The notes under the pieces were generated by a model. That model was not told the DNA's origin and did no database searches. It saw nothing but the letters and a program-made list of their open reading frames with translations. A stretch of DNA of 64,000 bases from Ralstonia pickettii (lineage in GTDB: Bacteria > Pseudomonadota > Gammaproteobacteria > Burkholderiales > Burkholderiaceae), in NCBI RefSeq assembly GCF_030582395.1, contig NZ_CP104381.1, forward strand, positions 2,170,001 to 2,234,000. Direction: 5' to 3'. A program made the position numbers and the translations under genes. This document shows positions 31,756 to 39,755 of this stretch, piece after piece (position 1 is the stretch's first letter; each line of letters opens with the position of its first letter).

Positions 31756-32058
31756 ATGGACGAGTCCGACGATCTCGGCAGCGTTCGCGCCCTCGGGGCG
31801 CGCGCATGGCCGGTCGATCCCCCACGTGAACTGCACTACCCCATCGGCCGCGCCTCCTCTCCGGCCCTCTTCGGCATTGGGCCCGCACCACGTCTGATCA
31901 ACCGGCCATCCACTTCGATGGGAGCGACACGACATTCGCCCAGCTTAATGATCTCTCTGTCCGATTCGCTCACCGGCGGGTGCCACGAATGCCTGGCCGT
32001 CTACAAACTACACAACGTGCGCAAGCAGGATCTCGCACCGCTCGCTGAACAGCTCTAA
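31756..32058 (+). pseudogene. Remnant of an AMP-dependent acyl-CoA synthetase
   Basis: A 100-codon open frame that, read in two frames, is a collapsed fatty-acyl-CoA ligase. In the ATG frame, WPVDPPRELHYPIGRAS and SPAL resemble the N-terminus of these ligases. From 31869 the similarity moves to the +1 frame: LRHWARTTSDQPAIHFDGSD, then TTFAQLNDLSVRFAH, as expected after loss of one C. From 31981 the first frame resumes with ECLAVYKL and NVRKQDLAPLAEQL, the typical ligase C-terminus. About 430 central codons, and some more between VYKL and NVRK, are missing. It follows the TetR-controlled promoter and ends 13 bases before the carboxylase. Confidence 0.8.
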
Positions 32059-32071
32059 ACCACCCCGCTCC

Positions 32072-35000
32072 ATGACGTTTCGCAAACTGCTGATCGCCAA
32101 TCGCGGCGAGATCGCCATTCGCATTGCCCGCGCAGCCGCCGCGATGGGGTTGCCCTCCGTCGCCGTCTATTCCGAAGACGACCGCGACGCACTGCATCCC
32201 CTTCGCACCGATGACGCCGTGCAGCTGCCCGGCACCGGCCCGCGTGCCTATCTCAACGGCGCGGCAATCCTCGCTGCCGCACGGGCCGTCGGCGCCGATG
32301 CTGTTCATCCGGGCTATGGCTTCTTGAGCGAGAACGCTGCTTTCGCACGCCAGTGCGCGCAGGCTGGCGTGCAATTCGTCGGACCGTCCCCGCACGTGCT
32401 TGACCTCTTCGGCGACAAGGCACGCGCTCGGGCGCTTGCGCATGAGGCGGGCATTCCCATCGTCAGTGGCACGCTAGGCGCAACCACCCTTGAAGAGGCG
32501 CGCGCGTTCTTCGCCGCGCTGCCACCCTCGCACGGCATGATGATCAAGGCCGTGGCGGGCGGCGGCGGGCGCGGCATGCGCGCCGTGCACGATGCGCAGG
32601 CGATTGCCGACGCGTATGCGCGCTGCGTATCTGAAGGTACGGCTACCGGTGGTGGCGGCGATGTCTATGTGGAAGCGCTGGTACCTGCACCGCGCCATAT
32701 CGAAATCCAGATCATTGCCGACGCACGGGGCCACGTCATGCATCTCGGCGAGCGCGAATGCAGCCTGCAGCGCCGTCACCAGAAACTGATCGAGATCGCG
32801 CCCAGCCCATCGCTGGACGACGCCCTGCGCACGCGCATCGCCGACGCGGCCGTCACGCTCGCCAAAGCGGCAGGCTACAGCGGCATCGGGACGTTCGAGT
32901 TCCTAGTGGAAAACGCAGGCGCACCGGACGCCACGTTCTATTTCATGGAAGCCAACCCACGCGTGCAAGTCGAGCACACCGTCACGGAGATGGTGACGGG
33001 CGTCGACCTGGTGGTGACACAACTGGCGCTGGCGCAAGGCGCGTCGCTCACGGACTTGGGGCTTGCTAGGCCGATCGCACCGCGCGGCCACGCCGTTCAA
33101 GTACGCATCAACGCAGAGACCCTTGATGCAAGCGGCCAGCCGCATCCCTCCACTGGCACGCTCACCGCATTCGAGGCGCCCAACGGCCCCGGTGTGCGCG
33201 TCGACACCTGCGGTTATGCGGGCTACCGTCCGAACCCGCGCTTTGATTCGCTGCTGGCTAAATTGATCGTCCACGCACCGTACGGCACGTATGCGCAGAC
33301 GCTGGCACAGACGTACCGCGCGCTGTGCGAATTCCGCATCGAAGGGCTGGCTACCAACAAGCGGCTGCTGCAAGACCTGCTGCGCGACGCCGACGTGCAA
33401 GCCAATGCCGTGCATACGCAGTTTCTTGATGCGAAGCTCGCCGACCTCGCAGCCGGCAACGGTGAAGCGCACCCTGCCCTGCACGCTACGTCGGTCACCA
33501 CCCCGGATGTAGCGCGCGCTACGTCATTCCTCGATGAGCTTCCTGACAATGCTGAAGTGCTCACCGCGCCAATGGATGGCGCGCTGATCCAGATGCATTC
33601 GCAAGCCGGCGGCACGGTCGTGCGCGGCGAGGTGCTGGCCGTCATTGAAGCAATGAAGATGGAGCACGTCGTCATCGCACCCGCGGCCGGACGCGTGCTG
33701 CAAGTCTGCGCGCAGTCGGGCGCAACGGTGCGCGAAGGCCAGCCGCTGGCCGTGCTGCAGCCCAGCGATGCCCAACACGACAGCGCCGCAGCCGACGCAG
33801 AGATCGACCTCGACCACATTCGCCCCGACCTGCAGGCCGTCATCGACCGCCATGCGTTTGGCCTTGACGCCAACCGCCCGGATGCCGTTGCCCGCCGCCG
33901 CAAGACCGGCCAGCGCACCGCGCGCGAGAACATCGACCACTTGTGCGACGCCGGTTCATTCATCGAGTACGGCGCGCTTGCCATCGCAGCGCAACGCCAG
34001 CGCCGCGCACTCGACGATCTGATCCGCTCGACACCGGCCGACGGCATCATCACCGGCATCGGAACCGTCAACGGCTCGCACTTCCCCGATCAGGACGCGC
34101 GCTGCATGGTGCTCGCGTACGACTACACCGTGCTGGCGGGCACCCAGGGCACCTTCAACCACAAGAAGACCGACCGTGCACTGGAACTGGCGCAGCAATG
34201 GAAGCTGCCCGTTGTGCTGTTCGCCGAAGGCGGCGGCGGCCGGCCGGGCGACACTGAAAAGCTCGGCGTCAGCGGCCTAGACTGCCCGACCTTCATTCAC
34301 TTCGCACGGCTCTCTGGGCTGGTGCCGACCATCGGTATCGTGTCGGGCCGCTGCTTTGCAGGTAACGCCGCGCTGCTGGGCTGCGCAGACGTGATCATCG
34401 CAACGCGCGACGCGACCATCGGCATGGGCGGCCCCGCCATGATTGAAGGCGGCGGCCTGGGCGTATACGCACCCGAAGAAGTTGGCCCTGTTAGCGTGCA
34501 GGCGCCTAATGGGGTGATCGATGTGCTGGTCGACAACGAGACCGAAGCCGTCGATGCCGCGCGCCGTTACCTGAGCTACTTCCAGGGCCCGCTTGCCAGT
34601 TGGGAGGCCGGCGACGTGCGCCACCTGCGCCACGCGATTCCCGAAAACCGTATGCGCAGCTACGACATGCGCGGCGTGATCGACGCGTTGGCCGACACGG
34701 GTTCGGTTCTGGAACTGCGCCAAGCATTTGGCGTGGGCATCGTCACCGCGCTGATCCGTATCGAAGGTCGCGCCTTCGGCTGCATCGCTAACAACCCGCG
34801 CCACCTGGGCGGCGCAATCGATTCTGCGGCAGCGGACAAGGCGTCACGCTTCATGCAGTTGTGCAACGCGTTCGACCTGCCCATCGTCTCACTGTGCGAC
34901 ACACCGGGTTTCATGGTCGGGCCCGAAGCGGAGAAAACCGCCACCGTACGCCACGTCAGCCGTATGTTCGTGACCGCCGGCAACCTGCGCGTGCCTTTCT

Positions 35001-35383
35001 TCACCGTCGTGCTGCGCAAAGGCTACGGCCTTGGGGCGATGGCCATGGCCGCGGGCGGTTTCCACGCGCCGTTCTTCACCGCTTCATGGCCCAGCGGCGA
35101 ATTCGGTGGCATGGGCATCGAAGGCGCCATCCGCCTGGGGTTCCGCAAAGAGCTGGAAGCGGTGGAAGACCTCGCCGAGCGCGAGGCGCTGTTCCGCAAG
35201 ATGGTCGAGGCCGCCTACGAGGAAGGCCGCGCGCTCAACATCGCCAGCTATCTCGAAATCGACGCCGTGATCGACCCGGCCGACACACGCCGCTGGCTGC
35301 TGCGCGGGCTTCAATCGGCGCCCCCCGCCCCGCCAAGGCACGCACGCGACCCCGCCACCCGCCGCTTCATCGACACCTGGTAG
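32072..35383 (+). CDS. Single-chain acyl-CoA carboxylase (biotin carboxylase, BCCP and carboxyltransferase fused)
   Basis: A 1103-residue multidomain enzyme. Residues 1 to about 450 are biotin carboxylase (KLLIANRGEIAIRIARAA, ATP-grasp GGGGRGMR, EANPRVQVEHTVTE). Residues about 495-570 are the biotinyl carrier domain with EAMKMEH, biotin on Lys529. Residues about 590-1090 are both carboxyltransferase halves (GRCFAGNAALLGCAD; SLCDTPGFMVGPEAEKTA). Such fusions occur in the long-chain acyl-CoA carboxylases of mycobacteria and some proteobacteria, which carboxylate acyl-CoAs. Substrate chain length cannot be read here. Control by the upstream TetR site is likely. Confidence 0.9.
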   Translation: MTFRKLLIANRGEIAIRIARAAAAMGLPSVAVYSEDDRDALHPLRTDDAVQLPGTGPRAYLNGAAILAAARAVGADAVHPGYGFLSENAAFARQCAQAGVQFVGPSPHVLDLFGDKARARALAHEAGIPIVSGTLGATTLEEARAFFAALPPSHGMMIKAVAGGGGRGMRAVHDAQAIADAYARCVSEGTATGGGGDVYVEALVPAPRHIEIQIIADARGHVMHLGERECSLQRRHQKLIEIAPSPSLDDALRTRIADAAVTLAKAAGYSGIGTFEFLVENAGAPDATFYFMEANPRVQVEHTVTEMVTGVDLVVTQLALAQGASLTDLGLARPIAPRGHAVQVRINAETLDASGQPHPSTGTLTAFEAPNGPGVRVDTCGYAGYRPNPRFDSLLAKLIVHAPYGTYAQTLAQTYRALCEFRIEGLATNKRLLQDLLRDADVQANAVHTQFLDAKLADLAAGNGEAHPALHATSVTTPDVARATSFLDELPDNAEVLTAPMDGALIQMHSQAGGTVVRGEVLAVIEAMKMEHVVIAPAAGRVLQVCAQSGATVREGQPLAVLQPSDAQHDSAAADAEIDLDHIRPDLQAVIDRHAFGLDANRPDAVARRRKTGQRTARENIDHLCDAGSFIEYGALAIAAQRQRRALDDLIRSTPADGIITGIGTVNGSHFPDQDARCMVLAYDYTVLAGTQGTFNHKKTDRALELAQQWKLPVVLFAEGGGGRPGDTEKLGVSGLDCPTFIHFARLSGLVPTIGIVSGRCFAGNAALLGCADVIIATRDATIGMGGPAMIEGGGLGVYAPEEVGPVSVQAPNGVIDVLVDNETEAVDAARRYLSYFQGPLASWEAGDVRHLRHAIPENRMRSYDMRGVIDALADTGSVLELRQAFGVGIVTALIRIEGRAFGCIANNPRHLGGAIDSAAADKASRFMQLCNAFDLPIVSLCDTPGFMVGPEAEKTATVRHVSRMFVTAGNLRVPFFTVVLRKGYGLGAMAMAAGGFHAPFFTASWPSGEFGGMGIEGAIRLGFRKELEAVEDLAEREALFRKMVEAAYEEGRALNIASYLEIDAVIDPADTRRWLLRGLQSAPPAPPRHARDPATRRFIDTW

Positions 35384-35686
35384 CCGAGAACGCATACCGG
35401 GAGGAGACATGCCGCCAGTAATCCACTGCAGATTGCGCTGGCGCGGGAAGGTATGCAAAAACAGAGCATTCCTGGGCGACGTCACGGTGCGCAAGATCGA
35501 CCGCCAGTTGCTGCTCCCAGATTGGTATCGACGATCTCGCCGGCCGATGGAAAGACCGTCAAGATTGGCTGCGACGGCACCCAACGGGGCCACAAGATCG
35601 AGAGCGCGACCCCGCCCGAACACCCGGACCTGCCGGCCTCTTGCAAGGCGAAGCACCGGCAGGCGCGTGAACGACCAGGCCGAACA
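35384..35686 (+). other. Unassigned interval after the carboxylase gene
   Basis: A 303-bp stretch. GGGAGGAG precedes an ATG at 35409 that opens a 126-codon frame running into the opposite-strand hydrolase gene. Its product is arginine-rich with no recognisable family. Other frames on both strands are also open, and none is convincing. I see no terminator here. It may be a decayed gene like the synthetase remnant on the other side of the carboxylase. Confidence 0.4.
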
Positions 35687-36691
35687 TCAATCAGCGCGGT
35701 CCGCGCGCAGCGGGCCGTACTCGATGGGCACCCAGGCGAAGGCGTTGCCCTCGCGGCGCACGTGCCCCAGCCCCGGGAACGGAAGATGAGCGCCGGCTAC
35801 CCACAGCTTGTCTCGCGCCGCTTCTGCAAACAGCCTGCGTCGCGAGGCAACGGCGGCCTTCTTGTCGACGTCGTATTCGAACGCAACGTCCGGATGCTGG
35901 AACTGCACGGCGTGGCTGTGCACGATATCGCCCCACACCAGCAGGCTGTGTCCCTTCGATGCGAACAGGTAACCGCTATGCCCCGGCGTGTGCCCGTTGG
36001 CGAGCACCGACCGTACGCCGGGCACCACCTCGTCACCCGGCTTGAATTGCTTGAGCCTGCCCGCAGCGGCATATGGCGCCACTGAGTCGCGCGCCATCTT
36101 GAAGAACGGTTGCATGTCGCTCGGTTTGGAAGCGGCAATCGTTTCGCTCAGCCAGAAGTCGGCTTCCGGCGCGGCGACATACACCTGCGCATTCGGAAAG
36201 GCCGGGTGACCTTGCGGCGTCAGGAGGCCGCATGCGTGGTCCGGATGCAGGTGCGTCAGCAGCACGGCATCGATCTGCTCGGGCTGATAGCCGGAGGCGC
36301 GGACGTTGCCGGCCAGGCCGCCCATCGTCGGGCCAAAGCACGTGCCCGACCCCGTATCAACGAGGATGCGCTTGGCACCCGTGTCGATCAGAAAGCCGTT
36401 CACCGCCGTCTGCATGCCCGGCGTGTTCGATACAAACATCCGCGCCAGCAGGCTCTGCACCGATTGCGCGTTCAGGCCAAGCAGGGTCTTGGCGGGCAGA
36501 TCGGTGTAGCCGTCGTAGAGCGCGGTCACCACGTCGTCACCCAGCGCCATTCGGTAGTAACCGGGCACTTGGGTGCGTTGTTGCGTGGCAGCGGTAGCGG
36601 CTGAAGTTGCAGTTTGGGCTTGGGCGACTCCGAAAGACGTCGCCATCGCGGCGGCCACGGCGATCACGGCGACAGAAGTAAGCAAACGCAT
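35687..36691 (-). CDS. Secreted metallo-beta-lactamase-fold hydrolase
   Basis: A 334-residue protein with a signal peptide (MRLLTSVAVIAVAAAMATSF, cleavage near AQA at 23-25). The metal-binding motif is LLTHLHPDHACGLL, with further ligands in ANGHTPGHSGYLF and LLVWGDIVHSH. The layout matches the methyl-parathion-hydrolase and AHL-lactonase-like branch of exported MBL hydrolases. The substrate is unknown; lactones, esters or organophosphates are candidates. It is 210 bp downstream of the PraB-like gene, with a terminator in between. Confidence 0.82.
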   Translation of the reverse strand: MRLLTSVAVIAVAAAMATSFGVAQAQTATSAATAATQQRTQVPGYYRMALGDDVVTALYDGYTDLPAKTLLGLNAQSVQSLLARMFVSNTPGMQTAVNGFLIDTGAKRILVDTGSGTCFGPTMGGLAGNVRASGYQPEQIDAVLLTHLHPDHACGLLTPQGHPAFPNAQVYVAAPEADFWLSETIAASKPSDMQPFFKMARDSVAPYAAAGRLKQFKPGDEVVPGVRSVLANGHTPGHSGYLFASKGHSLLVWGDIVHSHAVQFQHPDVAFEYDVDKKAAVASRRRLFAEAARDKLWVAGAHLPFPGLGHVRREGNAFAWVPIEYGPLRADRAD

Positions 36692-36814
36692 GTCTTGGCT
36701 CCTGGGAAAGACCGCTGCCCCGGTGCAGCGGCAAAAGCCGGATCATGCCACCGCCCAGCGCATTGCGTTGCCGCCATTGACGACAGGGGTATTGCCCACA
36801 CAGAAAGCCGGCCC

Positions 36815-36846
36815 GGAAAAGAAACAAGGCCCGACATGCCGGGCCC
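36815..36846 (-). terminator. Rho-independent terminator after the envelope cluster
   Basis: Stem GGCCCG / CGGGCC with a 6-base loop; on the minus strand it leads into TTGTTTCTTTT. Confidence 0.7.
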
Positions 36847-36901
36847 ATGCTTCAGACCAATCGACGGCGGCTGCGCAACCGCCCGTCAACCGGGTACGTG
36901 C

Positions 36902-37393
36902 CTATTGCACGTGGAACTTCGGCGTCGACACCACCGTGCCGCTCACCGTACAGTCCGGCGTGAGCAATGCGTTGGTGAACGTGAGCGACGAGTTCGGATC
37001 GTTCCAGGTGGTTACGACCTTGCTGGGGCCACAGCTGCCCAGCAGGAATACGCTGACTCCCGCGTTGTTGATCGACAGCTGGGTGGTGCTGTCGGCTTGG
37101 CCAGTCCACGGGGTCGCGCCCGAGATGAGGCCGCACGTCCCGCCGCCGGTAAACGATGTGGACGTGATGTTGACGATGCCCGAAGGCGTGATCGTACCGG
37201 TGAAGGTCGCTGTGCAATTGGCGCTGATGGAGCCTTTGGACAGCGTGGTCGCCCCGGTGACCGAGAATGGCTCGCCATTCGGGTTCATCGGTTGACCATC
37301 GACACGCGAAACGGTGACGGCAAGTGCGGGTGTGGCTGCTACGGTGGCAAGTGCGAGTGCAACTGCAAGAGATACGACTTTACGTGTGCTCAT
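36902..37393 (-). CDS. Small secreted protein, PraB-like
   Basis: A 163-residue protein with a signal peptide (basic MSTRK, hydrophobic stretch, ALA at 23-25). The mature part is rich in Thr, Ser and Gly, with four cysteines (SANCTATF, GTCGL, GSCGPS, TPDCTVSG) and alternating beta-type segments. Composition and spacing recall the alkane-oxidation activator PraB family of Pseudomonas, but I rate that only as a resemblance. An OmpW/AlkL-like porin gene lies directly upstream on the same strand, which fits hydrophobic-substrate uptake or surface adhesion. Confidence 0.7.
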   Translation of the reverse strand: MSTRKVVSLAVALALATVAATPALAVTVSRVDGQPMNPNGEPFSVTGATTLSKGSISANCTATFTGTITPSGIVNITSTSFTGGGTCGLISGATPWTGQADSTTQLSINNAGVSVFLLGSCGPSKVVTTWNDPNSSLTFTNALLTPDCTVSGTVVSTPKFHVQ

Positions 37394-37505
37394 TTATTGC
37401 CTCACTAGAACTGACGGTAGAAACCGCCTTAAGAATGCGGCGCGAACCGGTTCCCGCTCGAATCACGCCGCGCCGATTAGCCAGGCGCAGACAGCCGACA
37501 CCCGG

Positions 37506-38330
37506 CTAAAACTTGTACGACACCCCAACGAACGTGATGATCGGATTGGCCTTGAGCGTGGTCTTGGTGGTGGCCAGCGTGGTGCCATCCGACGCTTTGA
37601 TGACGGTCGCCGCCTCGGTCTTGAGCGGCAGATACGAGACCGTTGCCGTCAGTGCCCATTGCTTGTTGATCGCGTAGCTCGCACCGAGGTTGAAGATCGG
37701 CGCCCACGACGACGACGATTTCCCCTCGACATACGTCGGCCCCGGCTTGCCCGCCCCCGCTGCCAGCACGCTGCCCAGTTCGCGGTTCACCGCCGCCGCA
37801 AAGTACGGATTCAGCTCGATGTTGGTGAAGAAGCTGTAGACCACACCCACGCCTACGAACGGACGGAACGTCGACTGCGCATGCCCGAAGTACCACTGCA
37901 GGATGACACCGGGGCTCCACTGGCGCGCCTTGCGCACGGCGGGCTGATTGGACGGATCGTCCAGATCGACGTGACCAAGTGCGCCGGCGGGGCCCGGCGC
38001 CCGGATCACGCCATGCCCGGTCAGCTTGAATTCGGGCGGTACGCCGGCAATCGTGGTCAGCGCAATGTTGTCGGTAAAGAAATGCGTGAGCGTCAGGCCC
38101 AGCGTGTTGGCATTGCTCACGCGCAGCCCGCTGTTGGGCGACGTGAAGCTTCCCGGCAATCGCAGCGGATCATTGATCGGCGCATTGATCACGCTGGTGG
38201 TCAGGTTGTTGCTCGAGTCCTGCGGCATGATGTGGAACCAGCCCACCGTCGCCACGTTGTCACCGGCCTGCTGCGCCATGGCGCCTGCGGATGCGCAGGC
38301 CGCCATCAATGCGACAGTCAGTTGTTTCAT
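37506..38330 (-). CDS. OmpW/AlkL-family outer membrane protein
   Basis: A 274-residue beta-barrel protein with signal peptide MKQLTVALMAACASAGAMAQ. LTLTHFFTDNIALTTIAG and FRPFVGVGVVYSFF are OmpW hallmarks, and the chain ends in an aromatic residue (VGVSYKF), as outer membrane proteins do. OmpW and AlkL are 8-stranded barrels with a lateral opening that admit hydrophobic molecules such as alkanes. At 274 residues it is longer than E. coli OmpW (212), with expanded extracellular loops. It is flanked by the PraB-like gene and two DUF2957 lipoproteins. Confidence 0.88.
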   Translation of the reverse strand: MKQLTVALMAACASAGAMAQQAGDNVATVGWFHIMPQDSSNNLTTSVINAPINDPLRLPGSFTSPNSGLRVSNANTLGLTLTHFFTDNIALTTIAGVPPEFKLTGHGVIRAPGPAGALGHVDLDDPSNQPAVRKARQWSPGVILQWYFGHAQSTFRPFVGVGVVYSFFTNIELNPYFAAAVNRELGSVLAAGAGKPGPTYVEGKSSSSWAPIFNLGASYAINKQWALTATVSYLPLKTEAATVIKASDGTTLATTKTTLKANPIITFVGVSYKF

Positions 38331-38404
38331 GATGCTTCCTCCTGTTGTTCTGAGCGGAGCGCATTGGTCTGTGCCGCGCCCCGTGGCGTGTTATTCCGGA
38401 AACG

Positions 38405-39664
38405 TCACTGCACGAAGGCGCCCACGGTGAAGTACGGGTTCTTCGTATCGCTCATGTCCAGGAAGCCGAACGTCTTGCCGGTAAAGATGAGCTTGCCCGT
38501 CGGGGCCGAGCCGGCCGGCGCGCTGGTCTGCGTGGTGCGGATCACGCCCGGGACGCTCTGCGTGAAGTCGAGATTCAGCGGTCGCGCCAGCGCAGCCTGC
38601 GATGCGTTGAACGGATCGAGCATCGTGGCCTGCGCGCCCACCAGCGCCGTCGCGCGGTAGTTGAACGTGCTGTCCACACCCGTGTATTCGCCGTCTTGCG
38701 AGCCCTGCGCGATGTTGCCGACCGGTGCCATGATCGAAATGCCGGACTCGTCATCTGCCACCGGCGGGCCGGCCGTCAGATCGGAATTGGCCGCACCGAC
38801 GCGAATGAAGATCGGCACGAGCTGGCCATACAGCTTGCCCACGATCATCACGCCCTTGCCCGCCTTGGCCGGATCCAGCGACGACACCGTTGCCGGCACC
38901 TGCGGCTGATAGTTCAGCGTGGTGAAGGCCGGCGCGTCGCTGCGCAGCGTCAGCTTCTGGTTGACCGTCGTGCTTGACGTCAGGCACGCCCCGCCGTTCT
39001 TCACCCCGAGGTTGTCGCACTCGGTGTAGGTGCCATCCGCATTGATGGTGAACCGGGCATCGACCGCCTGCTGCGAGAAGCTCTGCGACGGCACTTGGTG
39101 GTAGCCAAGTTGGTTGTAGTTGCCCGCAATCTTGGTCAGGTCGGTCTCGGTGTTCGAGAAGCTGATGAACGGGTAATACGGGAAGGTGGTCTGCGCAATC
39201 TTGCCCACGCCAACGATGCCGTCGAACTGAATCGTCGCGCCCGGAATCGTGCCGCCCAGCACGCCCTGCCCGAGGAAGAACCGCGCAGGCCGGCTCGGAT
39301 CGAGGCTCGCGTTGTTCAGGCGGAACGCGCACTGGTTCAGCTTCTCGGTCGGTAGCGCCGTCTCTTGCGTGAGCGTGCCGGTCTGCACGTTGTTGGGCGC
39401 CGTATCACGCGTGGGCGCAACGGTGCCTGTCTTGACGGGAATCGGCGAGGCCAGATACGTGATCTGGTAAGTCATCTTCGTTGTGTCGAGCTGCACCTTG
39501 ACGAGTTCGCCCGAGCCCGACCCGCCGGTGAACACTGTGTTGTAGTCGATGGCCTGCGGACACAGGCGCTGGATCACCGGGGCCGGCGAATCATCTCCGC
39601 CGCCTCCGCATGCTGTCACCATCGGCGCGCACGCGAGCACGACCAACCATTTACGCCATTGCAT
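38405..39664 (-). CDS. DUF2957 lipoprotein (copy 1)
   Basis: A 419-residue protein with a lipoprotein signal (MQWRKWLVVLACAPMVTACG; lipobox VTAC). The mature part starts CGGGGDDSP, then a DUF2957 domain with YNTVFTGGSGSGELVKV and GATIQFDG. It ends NPYFTVGAFVQ. Function unknown; restricted, as far as I know, to Burkholderiales. The start at 39664 has GGAGGAG 6 bases upstream, better than the longer frame beginning 14 codons earlier. It is a paralogue of the next upstream gene. Confidence 0.85.
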   Translation of the reverse strand: MQWRKWLVVLACAPMVTACGGGGDDSPAPVIQRLCPQAIDYNTVFTGGSGSGELVKVQLDTTKMTYQITYLASPIPVKTGTVAPTRDTAPNNVQTGTLTQETALPTEKLNQCAFRLNNASLDPSRPARFFLGQGVLGGTIPGATIQFDGIVGVGKIAQTTFPYYPFISFSNTETDLTKIAGNYNQLGYHQVPSQSFSQQAVDARFTINADGTYTECDNLGVKNGGACLTSSTTVNQKLTLRSDAPAFTTLNYQPQVPATVSSLDPAKAGKGVMIVGKLYGQLVPIFIRVGAANSDLTAGPPVADDESGISIMAPVGNIAQGSQDGEYTGVDSTFNYRATALVGAQATMLDPFNASQAALARPLNLDFTQSVPGVIRTTQTSAPAGSAPTGKLIFTGKTFGFLDMSDTKNPYFTVGAFVQ

Positions 39665-39755
39665 TTGCGTCTCCTCCATGTTGTTGTTCAGCCCCGGCGG
39701 CGCCACGTGTACATGTCACGCACGCCGCCGCATGTGGTTTTCTTTGCTGCGCGCT

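Noticed and set aside
35409..35789. A possible 126-residue arginine-rich protein
   Set aside because: A good ribosome-binding sequence is present, but the product is unlike any protein and its last third lies within the well-supported opposite-strand hydrolase gene.
36902..37393. Firm annotation of the small secreted protein as PraB
   Set aside because: Only composition and cysteine spacing agree from memory; without a profile search the name is kept as a resemblance.
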